From: Rhodothermales bacterium
Lineage (GTDB): Bacteria; Bacteroidota; Rhodothermia; Rhodothermales; JAHQVL01
NCBI GenBank assembly: GCA_034439735.1
Contig: JAWXAX010000239.1
Span: 1-50,602, forward strand
DNA: 50,602 nucleotides
Direction of reading: 5' to 3'
Shown: positions 42,077 through 50,548 of the stretch, piece after piece
Layout of the letters: each line of letters begins with the position of its first letter
How positions within the stretch are numbered: the stretch's first letter is position 1
Notes under the pieces: model-generated
Seen by the model: only the letters and a program-made list of their open reading frames with translations
What the model was told of the DNA's origin: nothing
The model's database searches: none
Position numbers and translations under genes: made by a program

Positions 42077-43504
42077 TTACGCCGGCACGATGTTTTGATT
42101 CATTCGGAACATGTTCTCGGGGTCGTATTGCGCCTTGATGGATTGCAACCGCCCGTGGTTGCCGCCAAACGAGTTCTTGATTAGCGATTGCCCCTCTTCA
42201 AGGGCGCCCGGGAAATTGAAGTACATCTGCCCGTTGGAGAACCGCTGCGTGTCGTTCCAGTACGCCCGCGCCCAAGCGAGTTGCGCGTCGTCTTCGGAGG
42301 CTTTGTCCCAGAGGTTGTCGATGCTCAGCAGGAAAGGCGCGTTCCGGTTGCCGAACCCGGTGGCCGACGCCCCCGGGCGGGCGATGGCGCCTCCCATGAG
42401 CCGGATGCTGGTGAGGGCTTTCGGGGAGGTGCGTGCCGCCTGATGGCTCAGGATCGCATCGATAGCCTGGTCGCCGAGGCTGTTCAGGAAGGCCGATTTA
42501 AAGTAGTACCGTCCGCCTTTCGGGAAAAAGGGATCGAACATCCCCTGCAGGACAATCCACGGGATCGGGCCGCTCATATCAAAGAACGGCGTGCCTACTT
42601 CACGCAGCGCTTGGAGGCGTTGCCGGCCCTCCTCGACGCCTCCCGCATAGACGCCGGCCAGCATCACGAACGCCCGGCCCCAGATCGCCTCGGGGAATGG
42701 AGCCGATTGAGGTACCGTCCACAAAATAGCATCCGTGGTCACCTCGTCCGGCAGACTCGGCACGAGGTCGCGCCAGGCGCGCAGCACCTTGACGCCATCC
42801 TCCAGCGGATACATGGCGGCGGCGAGCATCACCTCGGGGCCCAGCGGAAATGCCCGGTATTCGAAGGAGGTTACGATCCCGAAATTCCCGCCTCCGCCGC
42901 GTATCGCCCAGAACAAGTCGGGGTTTTCCGTTTCGCTGGCCGTCAGATACCGTCCGTCGGCGGTTACGATGTCCACCGATAACAGGGCGTCGATGCTCAT
43001 GCCGTATTTGCGCCGCACCCAGCTATAGCCGCCGCCGAGGGTGAGGCCGGCAATGCCCGTATCGGCCACGACACCGCCCGGGACCACCAGCGAAAAGGCC
43101 TGGCTCTCCCGGTCGACATCCCCCCACGTGCAGCCGGCCTGAGCCCGCAAGGTTCGCGCAACAGGATCGACGCGGATGCCGCGCATGAGGGACAGGTCGA
43201 TCATCAACGTCCCGTCGTAGGCGGCGTGACCGGCCATGCCGTGGCCGCCGCCTTTTACCGTAAATAACAGCTTGTGCTGCCGGGCAAACTGGATAGTGGC
43301 GATCACGTCGGACGGGCCTTTGCAGCGGACAATCAATCCGGGGTGGCGGTCGAACATCCCGTTCCATAACTTGCGGTCCTCGTCGTAGGAGGCGTCGGTG
43401 GGGAACACGAGGTGTCCTCGCAGGACGCCGGACAGGGTGGCGAGCGCGTCGGCAGAGAGGGTCGTCGTGCCGGATTCGCGGAGACGGAGCGTGGCGTTGG
43501 TCAT
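42077..43504 (-). CDS. FAD-binding oxidoreductase, berberine-bridge-enzyme/PCMH type
   Basis: 475 residues. The PCMH FAD domain includes FTVKGGGHGMAGHAAYDG, with the His that normally forms the 8-alpha covalent flavin link, and a long GLTLGGGYSW block. The loop where bicovalent enzymes have the flavin-linking Cys reads VVADTGIAG, with no Cys, so mono-covalent attachment is predicted. The C-terminal BBE motif YDPENMFRMNQNI is present. Relatives oxidise sugars, alkaloids or hydroxy acids with O2. There is no signal peptide, and substrate cannot be assigned. Single-gene unit. Confidence 0.88.
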   Translation of the reverse strand: MTNATLRLRESGTTTLSADALATLSGVLRGHLVFPTDASYDEDRKLWNGMFDRHPGLIVRCKGPSDVIATIQFARQHKLLFTVKGGGHGMAGHAAYDGTLMIDLSLMRGIRVDPVARTLRAQAGCTWGDVDRESQAFSLVVPGGVVADTGIAGLTLGGGYSWVRRKYGMSIDALLSVDIVTADGRYLTASETENPDLFWAIRGGGGNFGIVTSFEYRAFPLGPEVMLAAAMYPLEDGVKVLRAWRDLVPSLPDEVTTDAILWTVPQSAPFPEAIWGRAFVMLAGVYAGGVEEGRQRLQALREVGTPFFDMSGPIPWIVLQGMFDPFFPKGGRYYFKSAFLNSLGDQAIDAILSHQAARTSPKALTSIRLMGGAIARPGASATGFGNRNAPFLLSIDNLWDKASEDDAQLAWARAYWNDTQRFSNGQMYFNFPGALEEGQSLIKNSFGGNHGRLQSIKAQYDPENMFRMNQNIVPA

Positions 43505-43621
43505 GGCTGGATGGGTAAAGTGGATGGGGATCTACCTTATGCAGCGAGAAAATCACGCGAATCCTATCACGCGGCACGCATTTTTTTCGAGAAAGTGAGT
43601 AGTCGTGGATGGATAGATGCG

Positions 43622-43643
43622 GCCCGAGTCCGAACTCGGGCTA
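43622..43643 (-). terminator. Hairpin at the stop codon of the TonB-receptor relic
   Basis: A perfect 8-bp stem GCCCGAGT / ACTCGGGC with loop CCGA overlaps the final base of the relic's TAG stop. It is probably the old receptor gene's terminator. There is no long T-run. Confidence 0.45.
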
Positions 43644-43820
43644 AAACAAGTAAGTCAGCCTCACCCGCACGTTGCGGGGATTTCCGGGTGTAAAATGGAG
43701 CTCGGAAACCGGGCCGGCCTCGCCGCGCAGGCGGGATTCGGTGTCGAGCTGGGCTTCGTTCCACGCGACATCGAGGGCGTTTTCGAGCGCGAGCAGCAGA
43801 AGGGAAAGCAGACGGCTCAT
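43641..43820 (-). pseudogene. TonB-dependent receptor micro-relic: leader-like start fused in frame to the barrel tail
   Basis: From an ATG at 43820 the minus strand reads MSRLLSLLLLAL, a leader-like start. It goes directly, in frame, into NALDVAWNEAQLDTESRLRG and then PVSELHFTPGNPRNVRVRL and a final TYLF. The last 47 residues match the end of TonB-dependent receptors in this lineage (V-A-W-N-E-A-Q-x-D-T-E-S-R-L...F-T-P-G-x-P-R-N-V-R-V). Nothing of the plug or barrel remains between. It is either a deletion relic or, less likely, a genuine small secreted peptide. A second, shorter tail copy is at 36092-36172. Confidence 0.65.
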
Positions 43821-44023
43821 ATGACAGGGAGCAAGGTGGATAGCTGTGCACCGGTTGACGACGGGTGCGGTTGAATATCCAACTTCGAGTTCAATTCTGC
43901 ACGGAAAGAAGATCAAGAAATGCTCAAGCATCGCTCGTTCCACAGCGGTGTCATCTCAACAACCTGCTGGAGAATTGCTCGCCGGTGCGTACCTTGGCTA
44001 TGCGAATTATCCGATAGTCCCGC

Positions 44024-46127
44024 ATGTATACTAAGTTCGCCGATATGCTCAATGCGGCCCGCCAGCGTCTGTTCGTCGGCAGGAAGGCAGAGCTTGACCT
44101 GTTCGACGAGGCGCTCACCGGTGGGAGTCGACCGTACGCCGTGTTATTTGTTTACGGTCCCGGCGGGGTCGGGAAGACATCGCTCTTGCACATGTTCGCC
44201 GACCGGGCCCGTCAGCGGGGCTGGTCCCCCATGTACATCGATACCCGGTCGCTGGAACCCGCGCCCGATGCGTTCCTGCGGGCGGTGGCCGCCGGGCTCG
44301 GTCTGGAAGCCGGCGCCGACCCGCTGGCCCATCTGGCGATTTCGGGCAACGAGCATGCGCTGTTTTTTGACACGACGGAGACGATCGGGTCGCTCGACTG
44401 GTGGCTGCGCGAGCGGTTTTTACCGGCCCTACCCGAGCGGGTCGTGGCGGTTTTTGCCGGCCGTTTAAAACCATCGCTCGCCTGGCGGATGGATCCGGGG
44501 TGGCAGGCGCTCGTGCGGGTGGCGCCGCTGCGTAACCTGAGCGCCGACGAGACCCTCGCCTACCTCCAGAAGCGGCAGGTGCCAGATGAACGGCATCGCG
44601 ACATCCTCGAATTCACCCGGGGATACCCGCTCGCGCTGTCGCTAATGAGTGACATGATCGAGCAGCACGCCGGCGCCGTCGCGGCGGCCGAGCCGGACAT
44701 CATCCAGGCGCTGCTCACCCATTTCCTCGACGTGGCGCCGACGCCCGAGCATCGGTATGCGCTGCAGGTATGCGCCACGATCCGGCATACCACCGAGCAG
44801 GCGCTGGCTTCGCTCCTCGAAAAGGATGACGTACACGCGCCATTCGAGTGGTTGCGGACGTTGTCATTTATCGATGCCGGTCCGGCCGGCCTCTTCCTAC
44901 ACGACATGGCGCGCAAGGTGCTTGTGGCCGACCTCCAGTGGCGGGCACCGGAATGGCACTCCGAACTCCAGCGTCGCGCGCGTCACTATTATATGGGGCA
45001 GATGAACGGCGCCGGCGGCGTCCAGATACGTGAGGTGCTGATCGACTATCTGTACCTGCATCGCGACAATCCGCTCCTCAAGCCGATCTTCACCCAGCTC
45101 CAGAGCGACTGGATGGAGCAATCGTCCAACAGTCCGATCATCGACGACGCCTACCACATTTCAGATACCGAGGCGATTCTTGCGATGATCGAGCGCCACG
45201 AAGGAGCGGCGGCGGTGGAGGTTGCGCGTCGCTGGCTCGTTCGTCAACCTGCCGGCGTCCGCGTCTACCGGGACCCCGCCGGGGCGCCGCTCGGCGTCTT
45301 CGTGCCGCTACGGCTCGAGGCCGACATGGGGGAAGAGGACCGGGCGGACCCTGCCGTCGATCGCGCCCTGACCTACCTGCAGCACTTCGCGCCACTGCGA
45401 GAAGGCGAAAACGCGCTGCTGTTCCGGTTTTGGCTATCGGATGAGACGTATCAGGGCATTTCGCTCATCCAGAGCATGTGTTTCATCCAGATGGTGCGCC
45501 TTTATCTGACAACGCCGGGGCTGGCGTTCTCTTTCCTCCCTTGCGCCGAGCCCGACCACTGGCAGACGCTGTTTGCCTATGTCGATCTCCATCGGCTACC
45601 CGAGGCGGACTATGCCCTGGAGGCCGGCACGTGGGTCCCCTTCGGGCACGATTGGCGGGTGACGCCGCCAGGTGAATGGCTGAAGCGTATCGCCAGCCGG
45701 GTGCCCTCGCACGAGGACGCCGGCCGAGCGCCGGAGTCGCAGCCGTCGCTATTTGTCCTGAGCCGCGAGGATTTTCATACCGCTGTGCGCGATGCATTAC
45801 GCATGCATGTACAAACGCCCCGCGCAGCTGCGCGACAACCCGCTCCTCCGTTCCCGCCTGGTGGTGGATGCCTGCCAGCACGGCGCCGATACGGCCGACC
45901 GAATCGAGGTCCTGTGCACGATGCTCGCGGATGCCGCCGGCACGCTCGACGCCTCGCCGCGCGAACGGAAGCTATTCAAGGCCGTCGAAAAGACCTACCT
46001 GAAGCCGGCGCCCTCCCAGGAGCTCGCCGCCGAACAACTTGGCGTCCCGTACAGCTCATTCCGCCGGCACCTCACCGTCGGCGTGGAGGCCATCGCCGAG
46101 GCGTTATGGCATAAGGAAGTAGGGTAG
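44024..46127 (+). CDS. NTPase-type regulator with C-terminal helix-turn-helix (frameshifted)
   Basis: About 700 residues. Walker A GPGGVGKTS lies at 45-53, followed by NB-ARC/AAA-like helices (GYPLALSLMSDMIEQ) and a GNAT-less middle domain. The frame opened at 44024 runs to 46114, but its last 100 residues are a low-complexity Arg/Pro tail. The neighbouring +1 frame from about 45800 reads a proper C-terminus: MYKRPAQLRDNPLLRSRLVV, then SPRERKLFKAVEKTYL and AEQLGVPYSSFRRHL, ending at 46127. A one-base change between 45797 and 45807 (around CGCATGCATG) splits the gene. The C-terminal segment is a helix-turn-helix-like output. Either a recent mutation or a sequencing error. Confidence 0.7.
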
Positions 46128-46131
46128 CATA

Positions 46132-46170
46132 GGGGATTAAGGTTCAAGGTTCGAGGCTTAAGGGAAGGTT
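46132..46170. repeat. Dispersed intergenic repeat, copy 2
   Basis: ATTAAGGTTCAAGGTTCGAGG and the following CTTAAGGGAAGG repeat the reverse complement of 27152-27187, with the internal blocks permuted. It follows the regulator stop by 5 bp. Confidence 0.6.
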
Positions 46171-46320
46171 GACAAGAGATGATTTCGCAGAGCCGCAACC
46201 ATTTTTGAGCGAAAGGTGAGCGGGTTTTGGGCTGGTGGGTAAGCGGAATGGGCTGGTATTCTCATTGTGTTAACGTCGCTCCGATCGGGGCGGCCCGTTT
46301 CACTCGATTGAAATATACAT

Positions 46321-48501
46321 ATGAAACCATATCAACGTTTTCTATTCCCGCTGGCCCTCGGCGCGCTCGTCGCCGCCGGCCTCGGGCTCCCCGACTTTGG
46401 GGACGCCTCCAGCCACCGTGAGGCGCCGATGATCAGCAACGACCCGCTGGCCGATAATACCGACCTCTATGCCTTCCGCTCGCCGGACGACCCGGAGACG
46501 GTCACCATCATCGCCAACTACATCCCGCTCCAACTGCCGGAGGGCGGCCCGAACTACAACACGTTCGGAGAAAATATCCGGTATGAGATCCACATCAAAA
46601 ACCAGCCCTCGGCCGGCGCGCTCGGCAGCGCGACGGACGACATCACGTACCGTTTTACGTTTGAGCAGGAGAATGAAGATCCCACGACGTTCTTCAACAT
46701 CCGGCTCGGTAAGCAGAATCTCAAAACCACCTACACCGTCGAGAAAAGCACGGACGGCGGAGCGTCGTTCCTGACGATTCTGCAGGATGGCATCGTGCCT
46801 CCGAACCGCATCGGCCCTAGATCGCTCGGTAGTGATGTCGGCCTCTCGACGGACTACGAAAGTCTCGTCAACGACGCTATCGCGACCGCCTCGAGCGGCG
46901 AGGTGATCTTCGCCGGCCCGCGCGACGACGCCTTTTTTGTCGACCTCGGCGGCGTGTTCGACCTCGGGCAGACGCGCAGCCAGTACGGGGGGGATCCCTC
47001 CAACGCCGACAACGCCCGCGACGCCATCGCCGGCTTTAACGTCCACACGATCTCCCTGAAGATTCCGATCGAAAACTTGCAGAAAGATGGGTACGGGACG
47101 GATCAGGCCACGAGCATCCTCGATCCGAACTTCGTGATCGGGGTCTGGGCCTCGGCCAGCCGGCCACAGATCACTACACTCTCTCCTGAAGGCGCGAAGC
47201 CTACGTATTCGGGGCCCTGGGTTCAGGTATCCCGGCTCGGGATGCCGCTTACCAACGAGGCGGTGATTCCCATCGGCGAAAAGGACCGCTGGAACGCCGC
47301 GACGCCGTACAGCGAAGCCGAGCAGACCTTCATCACCTACTTCGCCAACCCGGAGCTGGGGCTTTACATGGACGACACCCAGTTTGGCGGCGCCGTGCCG
47401 GCGCTGGCCGCGCTGCGGATGCCGTCCATGTCCTACCCCGCGTTGGGCGATATCGATGGCGATGGCGCTCCGGGTCTCAACTTCCGGAATGGAAAAGATG
47501 GGGCGTTTGAAGTGACGAAGCTCGACCCGCCGCCCGATCTCTCGGGCACCGCCTTCGCCGTTCCGCTGGCGAAAGGGCTGGTGGGAGAAGGGGAGCCGAG
47601 GCTGGTGGACGTCTACCCGATCTTCTACTTCGGGGTGCCGAACGCCATCCCTTATCAGCTGGCTACCGGGAAGACCGGCGGCCCGCTCAGCGCCGGCAAG
47701 CCATTCATCCACAACTTCCTCCCGCACACCCAGGGGCCAGAAGGGGAGCTGTACGGCGGCGACATGCTGCGGCTGAACATGGCCACGCCGGTGACGCCAC
47801 GGTCGGGAGAAGAGTTTGAGCTGTATTCTCGTCAGGGCCTCGTGCGCACCGCCGTGCTCGGTCTTACGGCCGCCCCGTACAACATGACGTCGGACCTCGA
47901 GTTCATTCCGCACATGGACGGCTTCCCGAACGGGCGCCGACTGGAGGATGACGTGACCACGATCGCCCTCCAGGCGGTTGGCGGCCTTGTGCTTGCGGCT
48001 GTCGGGCTGCCGTTCGACGACGCCACGGCCGGCGACTACAGCGATCTCGCGTCGCAGCAGTTGGTCGATGCGCTCAACTACACGGCCGGCCCCGTCGCGA
48101 ATGACGTCCGCCTGCTCGACGAATTCCCATACCAGGCGACCCCGCACCGTGGGTTCGATTACGTCAAGCAGCTCACCGCGCTCGATCCGATGAACTTGCC
48201 GGTGAGTATCGAGGGCCTCGGGATGGCGGTGCCGAGCGCGTTCATGCTCGACCAGAACTACCCGAATCCGTTCAACCCTTCGACGACGATCGCCTACCAG
48301 GTGACGCGTCCGGGCAACCTGGCGATCCGGGTATACGACCTCCAGGGCCGGCTCATGTCGACCCTCGTCGATCAGGACCACGCCTCAGGTAACCACCAGC
48401 TCAGCTGGGACGCCTCGGCGCTGCCAAGCGGGACGTACTTCTACCGCCTGGAGGCCGAAGGAAAGTCGATCCAGACGAAGAAGGCAATTCTGGTGAAGTG
48501 A
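46321..48501 (+). CDS. DUF4331 protein with type IX secretion sorting domain
   Basis: 726 residues. A signal peptide-like N-terminus (FLFPLALGALVAAGLGL) precedes the DUF4331 domain, opened by SSHREAPMISNDPLADNTDL, the family signature. The domain fills most of the protein (ANYIPLQLPEGGPNY..., NFVIGVWASASRP). Residues about 640-726 are a T9SS type A sorting domain: LDQNYPNPFNPSTTIAYQV, RVYDLQGRLMSTLVDQ and GTYFYRLEAEGKSIQTKKAI. The protein would cross the outer membrane and be lipid-anchored or released. DUF4331 function is unknown. In Bacteroidota the gene is often followed by a membrane TPR gene, as here. Confidence 0.93.
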   Translation: MKPYQRFLFPLALGALVAAGLGLPDFGDASSHREAPMISNDPLADNTDLYAFRSPDDPETVTIIANYIPLQLPEGGPNYNTFGENIRYEIHIKNQPSAGALGSATDDITYRFTFEQENEDPTTFFNIRLGKQNLKTTYTVEKSTDGGASFLTILQDGIVPPNRIGPRSLGSDVGLSTDYESLVNDAIATASSGEVIFAGPRDDAFFVDLGGVFDLGQTRSQYGGDPSNADNARDAIAGFNVHTISLKIPIENLQKDGYGTDQATSILDPNFVIGVWASASRPQITTLSPEGAKPTYSGPWVQVSRLGMPLTNEAVIPIGEKDRWNAATPYSEAEQTFITYFANPELGLYMDDTQFGGAVPALAALRMPSMSYPALGDIDGDGAPGLNFRNGKDGAFEVTKLDPPPDLSGTAFAVPLAKGLVGEGEPRLVDVYPIFYFGVPNAIPYQLATGKTGGPLSAGKPFIHNFLPHTQGPEGELYGGDMLRLNMATPVTPRSGEEFELYSRQGLVRTAVLGLTAAPYNMTSDLEFIPHMDGFPNGRRLEDDVTTIALQAVGGLVLAAVGLPFDDATAGDYSDLASQQLVDALNYTAGPVANDVRLLDEFPYQATPHRGFDYVKQLTALDPMNLPVSIEGLGMAVPSAFMLDQNYPNPFNPSTTIAYQVTRPGNLAIRVYDLQGRLMSTLVDQDHASGNHQLSWDASALPSGTYFYRLEAEGKSIQTKKAILVK

Positions 48502-48511
48502 AATAAAAGAG

Positions 48512-48634
48512 GGTCATCTTGAGCCGCCCGGGATGTACATCCCGGGCGTGTCGAAGGACCTCCCGAATGGGCTGCGCCTCGCTTTAGACAGGTCTTGCAC
48601 AATCGAGGGGTCCTTCGACAAGCTCAGGATGACC
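48512..48634. repeat. Palindromic repeat element A
   Basis: Outer arms GGTCATCTTGAGC (48512-48524) and GCTCAGGATGACC (48622-48634); a second pair TGTCGAAGGACC (48549-48560) / GGTCCTTCGACA (48609-48620). The left part also contains its own 22-bp perfect palindrome GCCCGGGATGTACATCCCGGGC. It is the same family as element B at 50008-50128. GGTCCTTCGACAAGCTCAGGATGA-type repeats are common in bacterial genomes as intergenic palindromes. Confidence 0.85.
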
Positions 48635-48669
48635 ACCATTTTTAGGAATCAGACAAGCATTCCCGTCCC

Positions 48670-49989
48670 ATGAAAACACATAAGCTCACCTCCATAATAA
48701 CCGGACTCGCGCTGACGGGGGTCGTAGTCGTCGCCGGCTGGCTGGCCTATAGCTGGCTCAAACCGGAGGAGGCGCCCGATGTGGCGCAGGTGCCGGCGAC
48801 GCCGGCGTCTCTATTTCTCAACGCCGAGTCGTCGGCGGCCTTTTATGAAGACCGCATCCGGAAGGCGCCGGACGACCTGGAAGCCTACACCCGCCTCGCC
48901 CAGGTATACCTCCAATTATCGAGGCAGACGGGCGACGAGACCCGCTTTGTCCCGCTCGCGTCGGAGCGCATCGAGCAGGCCCTGGCCCGGAATCCGGATG
49001 ACTACTACGCGCAGGTCCTCCACGCCTCGTTGCTGAACATCCTGCACCGATTCGACGAGGCACGCGGCGAGGCGGAGGCCCTGGCGAAAGTCTATCCGCA
49101 CGACTCTGCCGTTCAGGGCATCCTCGTCGATGCTTTCGTCGAACTCGGCGACTACGAGGCGGCGGTGACGGCGAGCGACCAATTGCTGGCGATGCGGCCG
49201 GGTCTTGCGGCGTACGCGCGCGCGTCGTACCTGCGCGAGCTGCACGGCGACGCGGCAGGCGCCATCGAGGCGATGGAGCTGGCCGTCGAAGCCGGCGTGC
49301 CCGGCCAAGAGGACCGCACGTGGGCGCTGATGCACCTCGGCACCCTGTACCTGGGTCAAGGCGATCTGGAAAGCGCCGAACGGATCTATAATGGGATATT
49401 GGAAGAGGCGCCCGGGTATGCGCAGGCCCTGGCCGGCCTCGGGCACATCGCCCATATCGAAGGCGCCACGGAATCGGCCATCGCCTACCTCGGCCAGGCC
49501 TATGCGCAGGAGCCGCGTGGTGCGTTTCTGGAGGTCCTTGTGGAGGTTTTCGCCGCCTCGGGCGACGAAGCCACGGCGAACCTGTACCTCGACCGCGTCG
49601 AGGCCGGCTACCGCGCGGCCTCCGCGATGGGCGAAAACAACCGGATGGAGTACGCCGATTTCCTTGCCGACCGTGGCGAGCGTCTGGAGGAGGCACTGGA
49701 GCTGGCGGAAGCTGAAGTGCGGCGCCGGCCGGGCCACCTCCACGCCAATGAGACCCATGCCTGGGTGCTCCACAAACTCGGCCGGTCCGCCGAGGCCGTC
49801 GCGCCGATCGAACGGGCCATGCGGCTGAACACAGGTGATGCGATGGTGCACTTCCGCGCCGGCCACATCTACCGGGCCATCGGGGATACGATCCTGAGCG
49901 AGCGCCATTTCCGGGCAGCGCTCGAAGCGAATCTCTACATCGAAAGCCTGACGGCGGCGGAGGAGGCGCGGGGGTTGATTGAGGAATAA
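48670..49989 (+). CDS. Membrane-anchored TPR protein
   Basis: 439 residues. One N-terminal membrane helix (SIITGLALTGVVVVAGWLAYSWL) is followed by about ten TPR-like repeats (DDLEAYTRLAQVYLQLSRQ, YAQALAGLGHIAHIEGATES, GHLHANETHAWVLHKLG). The repeat domain should face the periplasm. It follows the DUF4331 gene by 168 bp, a gap occupied by repeat element A; the two genes are linked in related genomes. Likely a scaffold or assembly protein; no enzyme motif. Confidence 0.85.
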   Translation: MKTHKLTSIITGLALTGVVVVAGWLAYSWLKPEEAPDVAQVPATPASLFLNAESSAAFYEDRIRKAPDDLEAYTRLAQVYLQLSRQTGDETRFVPLASERIEQALARNPDDYYAQVLHASLLNILHRFDEARGEAEALAKVYPHDSAVQGILVDAFVELGDYEAAVTASDQLLAMRPGLAAYARASYLRELHGDAAGAIEAMELAVEAGVPGQEDRTWALMHLGTLYLGQGDLESAERIYNGILEEAPGYAQALAGLGHIAHIEGATESAIAYLGQAYAQEPRGAFLEVLVEVFAASGDEATANLYLDRVEAGYRAASAMGENNRMEYADFLADRGERLEEALELAEAEVRRRPGHLHANETHAWVLHKLGRSAEAVAPIERAMRLNTGDAMVHFRAGHIYRAIGDTILSERHFRAALEANLYIESLTAAEEARGLIEE

Positions 49990-50007
49990 AACCCGGCCCC
50001 AAACCCC

Positions 50008-50128
50008 GTCATCCCGAGCCCTCACGATGTAATCGTGAGGTGTCGAAGGACCTCCCGGCCGACCAAAGACCCTCATTTCAGCCCTTTTACTGTGATTCGG
50101 GAGGTCCTTCGACAGGCTCAGGATGACC
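50008..50128. repeat. Palindromic repeat element B, overlapping the 3' end of the AcnX small-subunit gene
   Basis: GTCATCCCGAGCC (50008-50020) pairs with GGCTCAGGATGAC (50115-50127). CCTCACGAT-GTA-ATCGTGAGG (50020-50040) is a perfect inner palindrome. TGTCGAAGGACCTCCCG (50041-50057) pairs with CGGGAGGTCCTTCGACA (50098-50114). The right arm encodes the C-terminus of the neighbouring minus-strand gene, whose TAA is at 50087-50089. Confidence 0.85.
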
Positions 50129-50548
50129 ACGGTTTAAAAGCCGAATCCGCCCATCCGCCTCGATGCATACCTGCTGCCCCCCCTCAATCCGTTCGAAGTC
50201 CGCCTCGGCCAGCGCCACGATCGGGATCGGCTTGCCATACATCTCATCCGCGACGATGGAGGCCAGGGCCATGAAGGTGTCCACTTCGCGGCTGACGATG
50301 GCCGCCGGCGCGACGCCGGCGCGGACGGACTCCAGCAAGATGGCTGTGGATGTGCTCGAGCCCCGGGTGAACGGCACCACGAGCACCCGGCCGGCGGCTA
50401 TCTGCCCGGAAAGCGGATGCCGTCGGTCGATAATTTCACCCGTTCGTTGGTCGTAACCACCCCAGAAGCTGATCGGCTCGTCGGTGACCAGCGCCGCCCC
50501 CTCGGCCGCGCCGGGGACGACGGGGATTCCATGGATTATGCGTTCCAT
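50087..50548 (-). CDS. Aconitase X (AcnX) swivelling-domain small subunit, DUF126
   Basis: 153 residues from the ATG at 50548. The family core is clear: GIPVVPGAAEGAALVTDEPI, FWGGYDQRTGEIIDRRHPLSG, AAGRVLVVPFTRGSSTSTA and RAGVAPAAIVSREVD. AcnX heterodimers dehydrate small hydroxy acids; archaeal members act on mevalonate 5-phosphate and bacterial ones on cis-3-hydroxy-L-proline. The small subunit supplies the swivel domain. The last 14 residues (RGHPEPVEGPPESQ) are encoded by repeat element B and are not family sequence. The start overlaps the large-subunit gene. Confidence 0.92.
   Translation of the reverse strand: MERIIHGIPVVPGAAEGAALVTDEPISFWGGYDQRTGEIIDRRHPLSGQIAAGRVLVVPFTRGSSTSTAILLESVRAGVAPAAIVSREVDTFMALASIVADEMYGKPIPIVALAEADFERIEGGQQVCIEADGRIRLLNRGHPEPVEGPPESQ

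Noticed and set aside
46342-48381. A 679-codon open frame antisense to the DUF4331 gene
   Set aside because: It is an Arg/Val/Asp-rich shadow caused by high GC at third positions; the plus-strand frame has a recognisable domain, signal peptide and sorting tail.
48512-50128. Insertion-sequence remnant explaining the paired palindromes
   Set aside because: No transposase fragment or target duplication is visible; the two elements are short palindromes of the dispersed-repeat type.
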